A stretch of 64,000 bases of DNA from Megasphaera hominis (GTDB taxonomy: Bacteria; Bacillota; Negativicutes; Veillonellales; Megasphaeraceae). Under the pieces are notes generated by a model. That model was given only the letters and a program-made list of their open reading frames with translations. It did not search any database and had not been told where the DNA came from. The translations under genes were made by a program, and so were the position numbers. The DNA lies in contig NZ_JACOGK010000004.1 of assembly GCF_014269395.1 (NCBI RefSeq), positions 1-64,000 on the forward strand. Direction: 5' to 3'. Positions 1 to 8,172 of this stretch are shown here, piece after piece; position 1 is the first letter of the stretch; each line of letters opens with the position of its first letter.

Positions 1-134
1 TACTTCTCCAAGTTGATTCCCTCCATGAATCTGTTGAAAACCAACACCGGATCGCAAATATCCAGAAAATCTGAAATATATAGTGGCAAAATTGCCTGTT
101 TTGGTTTAGAATAATTAGTGGTTGAATTTTTCAT
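1..134 (-). CDS. Transposase, IS1182-like, N-terminal fragment (runs off window)
   Basis: A minus-strand frame opens at ATG 134 and leaves the window at base 1, giving 44 residues beginning MKNSTTNYSKPKQAILPLYI. A short polar start followed by Q-x-x-LPLYISDFLD and a DPV..FN segment resembles the N-terminus of IS1182-type DDE transposases. Codons are much more AT-rich than in neighbouring genes, as expected for mobile DNA. No Shine-Dalgarno sequence is visible and the catalytic part lies outside the window, so the family is an inference from the N-terminus only. Confidence 0.5.
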   Translation of the reverse strand, partial: MKNSTTNYSKPKQAILPLYISDFLDICDPVLVFNRFMEGINLEK

Positions 135-156
135 TGGTTATGTAAATTTTACCACA

Positions 157-198
157 AAAGGAGGTCCGCTGACTCGAAAGAGTCGGTGGACCTCCTTT
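157..198. terminator. Strong bidirectional terminator hairpin
   Basis: A 19-bp stem (arms 157-175 and 180-198, two G-T wobbles) closes on a GAAA tetraloop, with A-run and T-run at its ends. It lies downstream of the minus-strand YjbR-family gene and separates it from the transposase fragment. Confidence 0.85.
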
Positions 199-235
199 GT
201 TATTTGGGTCTGTGTTATTTCACAGCCCCTTTTCG

Positions 236-1270
236 TTAGTGCTCGTTTTTATAAGCAGTGACGAGCCCTTCGATATGTGCTACTATGTCAGCTGTGAGGC
301 GGCGGCCGCTGCGCACGGCATGAAAGCCATACGGCTTTAACCGTTCCAGTGTGAGGAGATCATCCGGATAGGCTTCGACCTTGGCGATGGTCATCATCCG
401 CTTGGCCTTGAGGCCTGATTCCGGTGCCAGGTCGACGGCGATGGCGCGGCACTTATAAAGAATGGCCGAGTCCGGCGCAGCGCTGTAGAGGTAGACCGTT
501 TCGCCCTTGCGGACCGTACCGGTCTGTTTCCACGTAATGCACGGGTTTTCTTCAAGGCCCTTGCGGAAGTCGTAGTATTTGGGATTGGCCGGAATGATCC
601 AGGCCGTACCACGCCAATCCTTGCCGCCGGCCAGGCTGTAGCTTTCCTGAAGGAGCTCCTGCCAGGCCGCATCAGGCAGATCGCTGTCGATGAGGATACT
701 GAGCCAGTGCTTTTTATTCATATGGTAGGCCGGGAAATAATGGCGTCCGTCAGGCAAAGCGACCACCTTTTCTGGTGCCGCCTTGACGTTGAGGACCGTA
801 ACCGTATCTGTCCCCGCCAAGCCTAATACCTTGGCAGGAACAGGCATGACCAGACCGTACCACTTATTTTCCGGCGTTTTTAAGGTACAAAAGCCGGGAT
901 ACTTCTCCCAGGGCTGCTCCGTTTCTGTACCATACTGTGCCCGGGCGTACGCCACGATGCGGGCCGTCCCGTCGGCCTGGACAGTGCATTCGTCTTGCAG
1001 GCGCCGGACGACGGCCTCTGCTGCTTCGCGTACGGCGGCGGCAAAGGCACCCGTATCGTTAGGCATTTCAAAGGGCAAGTAATTCTCCCCCATATCGGGA
1101 TCGTACACGTGCAGCGTGAGCGTATTTTCTGTGAGGGTTACGTGCAGTTCGACGCCCAAATCACCTAAGGGCGCTGCATAGGTCCAGACGCCGTGGTCTG
1201 CGTGAAAGCCAAAGGCAGTCAGTTTTTCCGGCACGAAATGCCAACGCGCCAAGAGATAGGATACATCCAT
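236..1270 (-). CDS. MmcQ/YjbR family protein with extra N- and C-terminal domains
   Basis: 344 residues. The start is taken at ATG 1270 (MDVSYLLARW) because GAAAGGAGG lies just upstream; longer readings lack this. The central part carries the MmcQ/YjbR signature (an MNKKHW segment followed by LIDSDLPDAAWQELLQESYSL), a CyaY-like fold often labelled DNA-binding. It is followed by a region beginning GTAWIIPANPKYYDF that resembles a PUA/EVE-type domain, with its W-x-I-P-x-NPKYYD opening. YjbR proteins are usually about 120 residues, so this is a multidomain form. It sits 64 bp downstream of the MATE gene and may be cotranscribed. Function is unknown. Confidence 0.75.
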   Translation of the reverse strand: MDVSYLLARWHFVPEKLTAFGFHADHGVWTYAAPLGDLGVELHVTLTENTLTLHVYDPDMGENYLPFEMPNDTGAFAAAVREAAEAVVRRLQDECTVQADGTARIVAYARAQYGTETEQPWEKYPGFCTLKTPENKWYGLVMPVPAKVLGLAGTDTVTVLNVKAAPEKVVALPDGRHYFPAYHMNKKHWLSILIDSDLPDAAWQELLQESYSLAGGKDWRGTAWIIPANPKYYDFRKGLEENPCITWKQTGTVRKGETVYLYSAAPDSAILYKCRAIAVDLAPESGLKAKRMMTIAKVEAYPDDLLTLERLKPYGFHAVRSGRRLTADIVAHIEGLVTAYKNEH

Positions 1271-1334
1271 AGAATTCCTCCTTTCATCTTTGTCTAATCC
1301 GGCACGCCGCTTCAAAAGGCGTTTCGTTCTGCCT

Positions 1335-2744
1335 CTACGCCTGGCTTTGCCGGTACTTTCTTTCCCGGGCAAGGAGCGAGCGCAAATGCTTTAAGTACCA
1401 GAAATAGAGGACGATGAGGAGGGCTGCCGTGACGATCCAGCTTACGGGATAGCAAACCATGATGTTCGTAAAGGTCGGGTTGCCCGGAAAAATTGTCCAA
1501 ATCCAGGTCAGGCGGACGCCGCAAATGCCGACCAGGGCCAGGATAGCCGGCGGCAGGGAAAAGCCGTAGCCCCGCAGGACACCGGAAATGATTTCTATGA
1601 GAATATTGGTAAACTGCATGTACGTAACGTAGAAAAGGCGCGTATTGCCCATGGCGATGACGTCCGGGTCTTTGCTGAAAAAGCCGAGCATAGGCGTAGC
1701 AAAGATGTAGATGACAATGACCAAGAGGCCCATATAAAAAATGTTGAGGCCAATGCATTCCCAAAGGATGCGGCGGCAGCGGGCAAAGTTGCGGGCACCG
1801 AAGTTCTGGCTCGTAAAGGTCGTCGCTGCCTGGCCGAAGGAATTAATAATGCAGTAGACGTTGATTTCAATCGTATAGGCCGCAGCCGACGCTGCCATGG
1901 CATCGGCACCGAGGCCGTTGATGGCGTATTGGATGATGACGTTAGAAATGCAAAAGACCATGCCCTGCAAGCCTGCCGGCAGGCCAATGCGCACGATAGG
2001 CGACACTTAGGCGCGGCGGATGTGGAGCGCTTTGGGATCGAGATGAAGAACGCCCGTATCGCGGCGCAAGAAGACGTAGAGAATACCGGCGCAGACGACG
2101 TTGGCCAGAACCGTAGCAATGGCGACACCTGCGACACCGCCAGCAAAAACGAGGGTAAAGACCAGGTTGAGGATAATATTGACAGCACTGGCCACAGCCA
2201 AAGCCATGAGCGGCGTCCGCGTATCGCCGCGGCTGCGGATAATGGCCGCTTCGAAGTTGTAGAGGCTCATAATGGGTAAGCCAACGAGGTAAATACGCAG
2301 GTACTCCTCAGCCGGACCGATGACGTTTTCCGGCACGCTGAGAAAAGCCAGCATAGGACCCGTCGTGATTTCCCCAATAAGGGCCAGGGCTACGCCGACG
2401 ACGAGAGCCATGGGCAGGGCTGTGTGCAGGGCTTCGCTGGCCTTATCAGGACGGCGCGCCCCCAAGAGCTGGGCAATGACCACGTTAGCCCCCAGGGAAA
2501 GACCCAAAAAGAGCGTTACAAAGAGGGAAATGATGGGCGTATTATTGCCTACGGCGGCCATGGCTTCCTTGCTGACGAACTGGCCCAGGACGGCGACATC
2601 GGCCGTATTAAAGAGCTGCTGCAAGACCCCCGTCAGGGCCAGGGGCAAGGCAAAAAGCGTCAATTTATCCCATAAGGACCCATGCAGCATATCGAGCTGC
2701 CGTTGTTTGTGTTGTACCCGTTTCTCTCGTTGGATTTCGTCCAT
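1335..2744 (-). pseudogene. MATE family multidrug/Na+ antiporter, interrupted by in-frame TAA
   Basis: One continuous reading frame of 469 codons, from ATG 2744 (AGAGGAGCG upstream) to TAG 1335, codes for a MATE exporter of normal length. It is broken by TAA at 2009-2007. The first part (245 residues) has DKLTLFALPLALTGVLQQLFN and the SRGDTRTP loop. The second part resumes in the same frame as VSPIVRIGLPAGLQGM, the classic start of the second MATE half, and continues through six helices. A GTG lies directly after the stop, so a separate C-terminal half could in principle be translated. MATE pumps export cationic drugs or metabolites by Na+/H+ antiport. The halves align without a gap, so a single-base nonsense change (or a sequencing error) is the simplest explanation. 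Confidence 0.85.
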
Positions 2745-2881
2745 GATCGCTCCTCTTCTGCCAGCGGCACAAGTATTAAAATAATTAAGGATAGGCCTTA
2801 TTATAGCACAGTGTACGGCAAAGAAAAGAGGCAACGGCTACGTATATGTGCTACACTTTTTCTGTAAGCAAAGACATACAA

Positions 2882-2919
2882 AAAGCCGCAGCGAGGAACC
2901 TTCCCTTCACTGCGGCTTT
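2882..2919 (-). terminator. Rho-independent terminator
   Basis: AAAGCCGCAG pairs with CTGCGGCTTT with a second inner stem, followed by a T-run on the minus strand. It ends the transcript of the small ORF at 2944-3105. Confidence 0.8.
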
Positions 2920-2943
2920 CATCTGCCATTGATCATATTTTCT

Positions 2944-3105
2944 TTACCCCATAGCAGGCAGGCTGCTATACAAACTGAGACAAATACCGACGGGCAAGCC
3001 CTTGCGGGGACCACGGCGGTGATCGTTGTCATCCTTGTCTTTCTGTGCTTTTTTCCAAGCCGCATAGGTCCGGCTCAGTACCTTTTCCATTCCCATAATA
3101 TACAT
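2944..3105 (-). CDS. Small basic protein of unknown function (53 aa)
   Basis: A 53-residue frame starting MYIMGMEKVLSRTYAAWKKA, with a strong AGAGGAGAG ribosome site directly upstream, a structured leader before it, and its own terminator after it. The middle is highly charged (QKDKDDNDHRRGPRK) and the C-terminal 20 residues are apolar. I do not recognise the family. The ribosome site, terminator and isolated transcription unit are the evidence that it is expressed. It could alternatively be the tail of an RNA gene that happens to be open. Confidence 0.45.
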   Translation of the reverse strand: MYIMGMEKVLSRTYAAWKKAQKDKDDNDHRRGPRKGLPVGICLSLYSSLPAMG

Positions 3106-3121
3106 AGCAAGCTCTCTCCTC

Positions 3122-3192
3122 TACCTAAAAATACAGGTGCCGCCAGCCCCTCATGGTACGTGTTGCTGCTGGCGTTTCCCTTATCTTTCACC
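3122..3192 (-). promoter_or_regulatory. Structured leader upstream of the 53-aa ORF, with promoter at 3207-3235
   Basis: On the minus strand AGGTG pairs with a later CACCT, and inside it GCCAGC pairs with GCTGGC, giving nested stems about 60 nt long that end just before the ribosome site. A TATAAT (3212-3207) precedes it; the -35 is weak. No known riboswitch consensus fits. The rest of the 3106-3456 interval holds only this leader, its promoter and the hemerythrin terminator. Confidence 0.4.
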
Positions 3193-3422
3193 TCGTAACG
3201 AGATTAATTATAAGATATATGAGGGCTTAAATCTAATATCGTTTACGAAAGGGGCAGTGCCTGGACAGTTCCGTAGAATCGCGCTTTTTCAGCCCTTCCC
3301 GGAAGAATCCTAAAGGATGGAAAAACGTTGTACTTGAAATTTACAGCATGCAGGCAGTACATAGTTAAGGGAGAGATTATTTTCGCGTAGAACAAAAATG
3401 CATGCATTACAAAAAGTAATGT

Positions 3423-3449
3423 GGCGCAGTCCCCCACCGGTCCTGCGCC
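3423..3449 (-). terminator. Terminator hairpin after the hemerythrin gene
   Basis: GGCGCAG (3423-3429) pairs with CTGCGCC (3443-3449) just beyond the hemerythrin stop codon; a T-rich stretch follows on the minus strand. Confidence 0.6.
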
Positions 3450-3456
3450 GCCTTAC

Positions 3457-4017
3457 TTATACTAAGTGATATTTTGCTTCGAGCTTGTCCAGGAGAGCCA
3501 AAGACTGGGCCGTAAAGGAGGCACTGTCTTCGGTTTCCAGGTCCCGTGCAGCCGCGTCGATTTTTTCCTTTACGTCAGCCGGGAGTTCCCGTTCTGCCAT
3601 AGGATAAACGACGTTGTTTTCTTTTTCTACATGGACCTGCAAGCGGTTCACATAGCCCATAGCTTCCGTCAGAATCTGCAGCTTGTATTCTGTCTGCGGA
3701 TCTTCGGCGTAAAGCTTGAGCGCTTCGTTAAGGGAGCGGATATGGGCCCGGCCCAGGTCGTGTTCGACGAGCATGCCGTGGGTAATGATCGTGTTGGCCA
3801 GAGGACCGAGCTTATCGATCATTTCCGGGAACAAAACCTGTTCTTCCCGCTGGTGGTGATGGGCGTCGGCGTAGTTGCGGACGAAATCGACGATGTCGGC
3901 AAATTCCGCCTGGTCTACGTCAGCCCCTTCGAGGATGGAACAGCACGCCGCTTTGATGATGCGGAGCATGCGGGAAATATTTCTGTGCTGTTCAACCATA
4001 ACATCTATGCTATACAT
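3457..4017 (-). CDS. Hemerythrin-domain protein
   Basis: 186 residues of four-helix hemerythrin type. The di-iron ligand pattern is visible: H10 in MVEQHRN, HHHQREEQVLFPEM, the THGMLVEHDLGR segment and HVEKENNVVYPMAER near the end. Such proteins bind O2 or NO, or take part in iron-sulfur repair. It is the last gene of a three-gene minus-strand operon after a DUF1858 protein and an unknown protein, 17 bp apart. That pairing points to oxygen or nitrosative stress in an anaerobe. The substrate cannot be read from sequence. Confidence 0.9.
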   Translation of the reverse strand: MYSIDVMVEQHRNISRMLRIIKAACCSILEGADVDQAEFADIVDFVRNYADAHHHQREEQVLFPEMIDKLGPLANTIITHGMLVEHDLGRAHIRSLNEALKLYAEDPQTEYKLQILTEAMGYVNRLQVHVEKENNVVYPMAERELPADVKEKIDAAARDLETEDSASFTAQSLALLDKLEAKYHLV

Positions 4018-4034
4018 GTTTTTTCTTCCTTTCC

Positions 4035-4628
4035 TTATGCGGCTTTACGGGAAATGACGAAAGCACCGTCTGCTTCCTGCGTAAAGGCAAAGTCCGTACC
4101 AGCCAGGAGGCCTTTAATCATGGCCTGACGCAGGGCGTAGTAATAGGCGCCGTTGTCACCCCAGAAGGAGCTGTGAATGTCCATAGCCTGCTGCCAGACG
4201 AAGCGTTCATCTGTGCTGTCGACGACCTGGTTGACCATATCGCAGGGCATGCCGTCCAACAGGAGGTCATCGAGCTGATGGTATACAGCCGGGGCCGTTT
4301 CCCCACTGACGCCCTGGTTTTTACCAAAATCGTAAGCAGCCTGTTTCAGTTCTTCCAGACGTTCCGCATGGCCTTCGACCATGGCGTTGACGAAGGCGGC
4401 ATAGCGGCCTTCTGCGTCGTGAATGCGGGACTGGAGCCAGCCATGGATGTTGGCTTCGTCAATGACTTCTTCCAGTTCCCGGCGGTCCTTGGTGCAGTAT
4501 TTGTCAGCCAGGTCTTCTGCAGACCAGTTGTGTACGCGGGCGTACGCCACGAGTTCATCAATCAGTGCTTCCTGAAACTGGATTTTTTTGTACAGCCAAA
4601 AATGAATCGGTCCCAAAAATGCGCTCAT
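4035..4628 (-). CDS. Conserved hypothetical protein in hemerythrin operon
   Basis: 197 residues starting MSAFLGPIHFWLYKKIQFQE at ATG 4628, chosen because AAGGAGGAGACGAAG is directly upstream. The upstream gene ends 13 bp earlier. The protein looks soluble and mainly helical, with a conserved-looking WLYKKI segment near the N-terminus and GDNGAYYYALRQAMIKGLL near the C-terminus. I cannot assign a function. Its position between DUF1858 and hemerythrin genes suggests a shared stress or redox role. Confidence 0.75.
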   Translation of the reverse strand: MSAFLGPIHFWLYKKIQFQEALIDELVAYARVHNWSAEDLADKYCTKDRRELEEVIDEANIHGWLQSRIHDAEGRYAAFVNAMVEGHAERLEELKQAAYDFGKNQGVSGETAPAVYHQLDDLLLDGMPCDMVNQVVDSTDERFVWQQAMDIHSSFWGDNGAYYYALRQAMIKGLLAGTDFAFTQEADGAFVISRKAA

Positions 4629-4641
4629 CTTCGTCTCCTCC

Positions 4642-4887
4642 TTACTGCTTGCCAGCCTGAATGGCAACGTTAACAGCCATGGCTACCTGCTGCGGATCGA
4701 GACCGTGGACGCGGCACGCATTTTCCAGGCTTTCAGCCTGCGACGACGGGCAGCCCAGGCAATGCATACCCTGTGCAATCAGTGTATCGGCTACTTCCGG
4801 GTGCTGGCGGAGAATATCGCCCATGAGCATATCCTGTGTAACTTTTTCATTAGCAGCAAATTTGTTTAATACGTTTTTCAGTGTCAT
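4642..4887 (-). CDS. DUF1858 (hybrid-cluster-protein-associated redox disulfide) protein
   Basis: 81 residues. The motif [19 protein letters not shown] carries a CxxC pair plus a third cysteine, as in DUF1858 proteins that accompany hybrid cluster protein and other nitrosative stress genes. GGAGGCACAC precedes the ATG. It is the first gene of the hemerythrin operon, so transcription is presumably controlled by the palindrome at 4989-5002. Confidence 0.88.
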   Translation of the reverse strand: MTLKNVLNKFAANEKVTQDMLMGDILRQHPEVADTLIAQGMHCLGCPSSQAESLENACRVHGLDPQQVAMAVNVAIQAGKQ

Positions 4888-4959
4888 CGTGTGTGCCTCC
4901 TATATAATGGAAATTGTATATTCAATAGTAATAGGTATTTCTTTTCTCTTTCTGAACAC

Positions 4960-5002
4960 AGTATAGCATGGATAAGGCCACCTTTTCCGTTGTAATCACA
5001 AC
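4960..5002 (-). promoter_or_regulatory. Promoter of the DUF1858-hemerythrin operon with activator-like palindrome
   Basis: TATACT lies at 4965-4960 with no good -35 hexamer. Instead the palindrome GTTGT-N4-ACAAC (4989-5002) is centred about 42 bp upstream of the expected transcription start, the usual place for a class II CRP/FNR-family activator. The half-site resembles TTGTGA-type CRP/FNR boxes. Confidence 0.45.
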
Positions 5003-5027
5003 ACCTGACAAAATTTCTCAAAAAAAA

Positions 5028-5056
5028 TTCCTCCCCTGCCAAGGACAGGAGAGGAA
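5028..5056 (-). terminator. Terminator after the GltS gene
   Basis: Arms TTCCTCCCCTG and CAGGAGAGGAA pair with one mismatch; seven T residues follow on the minus strand. Confidence 0.85.
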
Positions 5057-5065
5057 AGGAAAAAC

Positions 5066-6451
5066 TTATTCTTTGATGGCTGCTGTTTCTACAGCATCGG
5101 TGCCTAGGCCCGGACGATGTTTGTCCGTACCGCCCCACCACCAGCCGCAGGCTCTGCAAACGACAAAGCAGGCAATGGTGAGCGCCAGGTAGAGGCCGCA
5201 GAAGAGCCAGTGCTGGCCTTGCATGAGCATAATCGGCCCGAAGGACCAGGCGAACATTTCAAAGGGCGTATTGAGGGAGCCTACAATAGCCGTATCGTTC
5301 AAGGTCTTGGACTTGTTTTCCGGATCGACAATACGCAGGAGTACGAAGCCGATGGCAAAGACGCCTGTGGAATAGCCATAGACGAAGAGCGACCGTTCGA
5401 ACCAGCTTTCGTTATTCATCTGCGGACCGACAATCCAGAGCATGTACGTAACGATGAGGCAGCCGAAGATGAGCAGCATGAGCAACGGAATGGCGTATTC
5501 TACGACGACGTCAAGCTTGATCGAAGCAATGCCGAAGAAGACGAGATAATCCGTTGCCGTGCCGGAAATACGGCTGATGACGCGGTTATCAATGTAGTCG
5601 TACGCCGGTGTGCGCTTCAAAATGAGGAACAAGGCGATCCCCAAGAGGAAAGCAAAGAGGTAGCTCGGCAGATCGAGGCCGGTGCTCTTATAGACGAAGT
5701 CCATAATCAGCCAGCCGGCGCCGGAGCACAGGAGGAGCAAGGCGAAGTGGAAGGCCAGCGTATCCAAGGTCGTCGAGGAAATAGTTTCATCACCCATGGA
5801 CTGACGGTGGTTCTTCGGAATAAGGCCGGTCCGCAAATCGCCGGAAATGTAAGAGAAATCCTTAATGTACGCCGTGTAGCCTTTACGGGCAGCAATCTTG
5901 GTATAGATAAGGCCGCCGAAAATACCCGCTAAGAGGCCGACAGTGGCGCAGGTCATGCCAATGTCCTTGGCATCTTCAAAGCCCATTTCTGCCAAGGCCG
6001 AGCCGACAGCAGCTGCCGTGCCGTGGCCACCGGAAAAGCCCGAAGCCAAAAGGAGGCCGAAGGAATAGTTAATATCCGGGAAGAGCTGGGAAATGACGAC
6101 GATAGAGAAAATGACGGGCAGGCTGAACTGAATGGCCTGGGCCAGTGTCTTATAGCAGAAGTACGAGCCGAGACGGGCCACTTCCTTTTTCATATCGTTC
6201 TTGTGGATCGTAAAGCCCTGCAGGCCAATGGCGGCGAAGATCAGGATGATCAGTGTACCGGGATAGCTGCCGAGGCCCTTGGAAAAAGGCAGGATGCCTG
6301 TATAGCGGACGGCCAGTGCCAAGAGGCCGGCAACCATGGCTGAAGGCATGAAGAATTTCTGAATAAAGCCTACTTTACTGCGCAGGAGTTGTCCAATGAG
6401 GATAAATACGGAGGCAATAAAGAAGTCGATGAGGAAATTAGTAACGGTCAC
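5066..6451 (-). CDS. gltS: Sodium/glutamate symporter, GltS family
   Basis: 461 residues with about eleven hydrophobic segments. The ASGFSGGHGTAAAVG loop around residue 140 is typical of the GltS family (2.A.27), which imports glutamate with Na+. The start is GTG 6451 with AGGGGG upstream; there is no better ATG before the first helix. It lies 40 bp downstream of the alanine dehydrogenase gene and shares its promoter, so the two probably feed amino-acid nitrogen and carbon into fermentation. The exact substrate (glutamate or another dicarboxylic amino acid) is not decided by the sequence. Confidence 0.88.
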   Translation of the reverse strand: MTVTNFLIDFFIASVFILIGQLLRSKVGFIQKFFMPSAMVAGLLALAVRYTGILPFSKGLGSYPGTLIILIFAAIGLQGFTIHKNDMKKEVARLGSYFCYKTLAQAIQFSLPVIFSIVVISQLFPDINYSFGLLLASGFSGGHGTAAAVGSALAEMGFEDAKDIGMTCATVGLLAGIFGGLIYTKIAARKGYTAYIKDFSYISGDLRTGLIPKNHRQSMGDETISSTTLDTLAFHFALLLLCSGAGWLIMDFVYKSTGLDLPSYLFAFLLGIALFLILKRTPAYDYIDNRVISRISGTATDYLVFFGIASIKLDVVVEYAIPLLMLLIFGCLIVTYMLWIVGPQMNNESWFERSLFVYGYSTGVFAIGFVLLRIVDPENKSKTLNDTAIVGSLNTPFEMFAWSFGPIMLMQGQHWLFCGLYLALTIACFVVCRACGWWWGGTDKHRPGLGTDAVETAAIKE

Positions 6452-6491
6452 AGCGGTGTCCCCCTTTGTCAGAGTGTGCGTTGCTCAATAA

Positions 6492-7655
6492 TTATAATTT
6501 AATGAAGTTCGTCGATTTGGAAGTCGTAGCGGCCGGTGCCGGGTCGATAGCCTGGTCCTTGATGCCCAAGATGACTTCCGGCTGGATCCACGGTTTGTCC
6601 TGGATGGCGCTCGTTTCTTCGTGCGTCAGGTAGCCCTTGTAGGTAACCATAGCGCGGCGCAGGAAGCCGTCTTTAGCGCAAGCCTGGGCGACGCCGTTGT
6701 TGATGATGCTCACGAAATGCGGCAATACGGAAGCAGCATAGGCCTGGGATGTGGACTGGCCGCAGGCAGCAGGAATATTGCTGACGCAGTAATGAACGAC
6801 ACCTTCTTCGATGTACGTCGGGTTGGAATGGGTCGTTTCATGGAACGTTTCGATCGCACCGTAGTCATTACTGATATCGACGATAACCGAGCCTTTTTCC
6901 ATAGAAGCAACCATAGAGCGGTCGATCATGTATTCTGTTGCATTCTTCGGCCAGCGGACGCAGTTGTAGACGACGTCTACTGTAGGAAGAATTTTTGTCA
7001 GGTTGTAGTGGTTGGAAATCATCGTATCGATGGATTCGTGGAACTGCTGGCCCAGGCTACGCAGAACGCCAATGTTGATATCCATGACGGTAACACGGGC
7101 ACCGAGCTGCTGCAACACGCCGACGCAGGCACGGCCAACCGTACCGGCACCGATGACCAGGGCGTGAATGCCGGGAGCCCCGCCGAAGCCGTTGACGAAT
7201 TTGCCTTTGCCGCCATTGCAGGACATGAGGCTCGTAAGGCCCATCATAGCGCCGATCTTACCGGCAGCTTCACAGTTCGGCGAACCGTAGCGGTGCGAAT
7301 CTTCTGCAGCGAAGGAAATGGCCTTGTGCTGCAAGAGGGCATCGACTTCTGCCGGATGGGCAGCGGGATGGATGCACGTGAAGATGATCTGGTTTTCCCG
7401 GATGAGCGGGAATTCCCGTTCTTCCAATTCTTTTACTTTAGCGACGAAATCGCAGGTTGCGTAAATATCTTCCATCGTGTCGGCCAGCTTGGCACCGGCG
7501 GCTACGTAGGCTTCATCAGCAAAGCCGGCCCCTTCGCCAGCGCCTTTTTGTACCAGCACATCACTGCCTGTACGGGCAATCATAGCTACTTCTGCCGGTG
7601 TGGCGATGACACGGTATTCATCGGCTTTAATATCTTTTAAAATACCAAATTTCAT
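6492..7655 (-). CDS. ald: Alanine dehydrogenase-type NAD-dependent amino acid dehydrogenase
   Basis: 387 residues of the AlaDH/PNT family: N-terminal GILKDIKADEYRVIATPAEV and the Rossmann motif GAGTVG at 169-174, then VDVVYNCVRWP and SNIPAACGQSTSQAYAASVLPH near the C-terminus. These enzymes deaminate L-alanine to pyruvate and ammonia with NAD. The substrate loop reads FTCIHPAAH rather than the usual YLHLA, and the C-terminus carries an extra 20 or so residues, so another amino acid substrate is possible. GAGGAGGAATTATTC precedes the ATG. It is the first gene of an operon with gltS. Confidence 0.85.
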   Translation of the reverse strand: MKFGILKDIKADEYRVIATPAEVAMIARTGSDVLVQKGAGEGAGFADEAYVAAGAKLADTMEDIYATCDFVAKVKELEEREFPLIRENQIIFTCIHPAAHPAEVDALLQHKAISFAAEDSHRYGSPNCEAAGKIGAMMGLTSLMSCNGGKGKFVNGFGGAPGIHALVIGAGTVGRACVGVLQQLGARVTVMDINIGVLRSLGQQFHESIDTMISNHYNLTKILPTVDVVYNCVRWPKNATEYMIDRSMVASMEKGSVIVDISNDYGAIETFHETTHSNPTYIEEGVVHYCVSNIPAACGQSTSQAYAASVLPHFVSIINNGVAQACAKDGFLRRAMVTYKGYLTHEETSAIQDKPWIQPEVILGIKDQAIDPAPAATTSKSTNFIKL

Positions 7656-7703
7656 GAATAATTCCTCCTCGAACTACTAAGGTGTATATAAATAAAATAT
7701 ATA

Positions 7704-7745
7704 ATGTCCTGTACAATTATAGGGGACATTTACAGTACTTGTCAA
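7704..7745 (-). promoter_or_regulatory. ald-gltS promoter with overlapping inverted repeat
   Basis: Consensus TTGACA (7745-7740) and TATAAT (7721-7716) are separated by 18 bp. The perfect inverted repeat ATGTCC-N14-GGACAT (7704-7729) straddles the -10 box, a position where a bound regulator would block RNA polymerase. Confidence 0.75.
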
Positions 7746-7749
7746 TACA

Positions 7750-7801
7750 AAAGGCCTTATGTATAGTGTATACAAACATGTTCACTATACACAAAGCCTT
7801 T
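7750..7801 (-). terminator. Terminator between rhodanese gene and ald promoter
   Basis: AAAGGC pairs with GCCTTT and TGTATAGTG with CACTATACA in a long hairpin followed by TTTT on the minus strand. Confidence 0.7.
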
Positions 7802-7854
7802 GATTCTTTATGCAAAATGTAATAATTCGTTTTATCGATTGCCCAGCTACGCCC

Positions 7855-8169
7855 CTATTTGGTCAGGCCGTAGGGCCAGTTGATGACACCACCGAAGTTT
7901 TCTACGTCGGTATAGCCCAAGTCGCGCAGTTTCTTCTTCGCCTGTTCGGCACGCATGCCGGAATGGCAATATATGAGATACTTTTGCGTCTTATCCGGCA
8001 AGGCCGCGGCAGCCGTTTCTGCCGTTATCTTTTCGTTTTCCAGCCAAACAGCACCGGCAATATGTCCTTCCGTGTATTCGCCGGCGTGGCGTACATCGAC
8101 GGCAATGGCTTTACCTGCATCGAGCAGGGCTTTTGCTTCCTTCGTATCAAATAATTTCAAGCTGCTCAT
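7855..8169 (-). CDS. Rhodanese-like sulfurtransferase
   Basis: 104 residues forming a single rhodanese domain: AVDVRHAGEYTEGHIAGAVWL, then catalytic Cys68 in the loop CHSGMRA, and a final GGVINWPYGL. It moves sulfane sulfur between small thiols or proteins. The AGGAG ribosome site abuts ATG 8169 directly, too close for initiation; a TTG at 8160 (codon 4) is nine bases further and may be the real start. It is just downstream of the HI0074-type gene. Confidence 0.9.
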   Translation of the reverse strand: MSSLKLFDTKEAKALLDAGKAIAVDVRHAGEYTEGHIAGAVWLENEKITAETAAAALPDKTQKYLIYCHSGMRAEQAKKKLRDLGYTDVENFGGVINWPYGLTK

Positions 8170-8172
8170 CTC

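Noticed and set aside
3122..3192. Known riboswitch class in the leader of the 53-aa ORF
   Set aside because: TPP, SAM, cobalamin, fluoride, c-di-GMP and ZTP core motifs were looked for by eye and not found.
3243..3437. 64-aa minus-strand ORF
   Set aside because: No ribosome site, atypical composition, and it overlaps the hemerythrin terminator.
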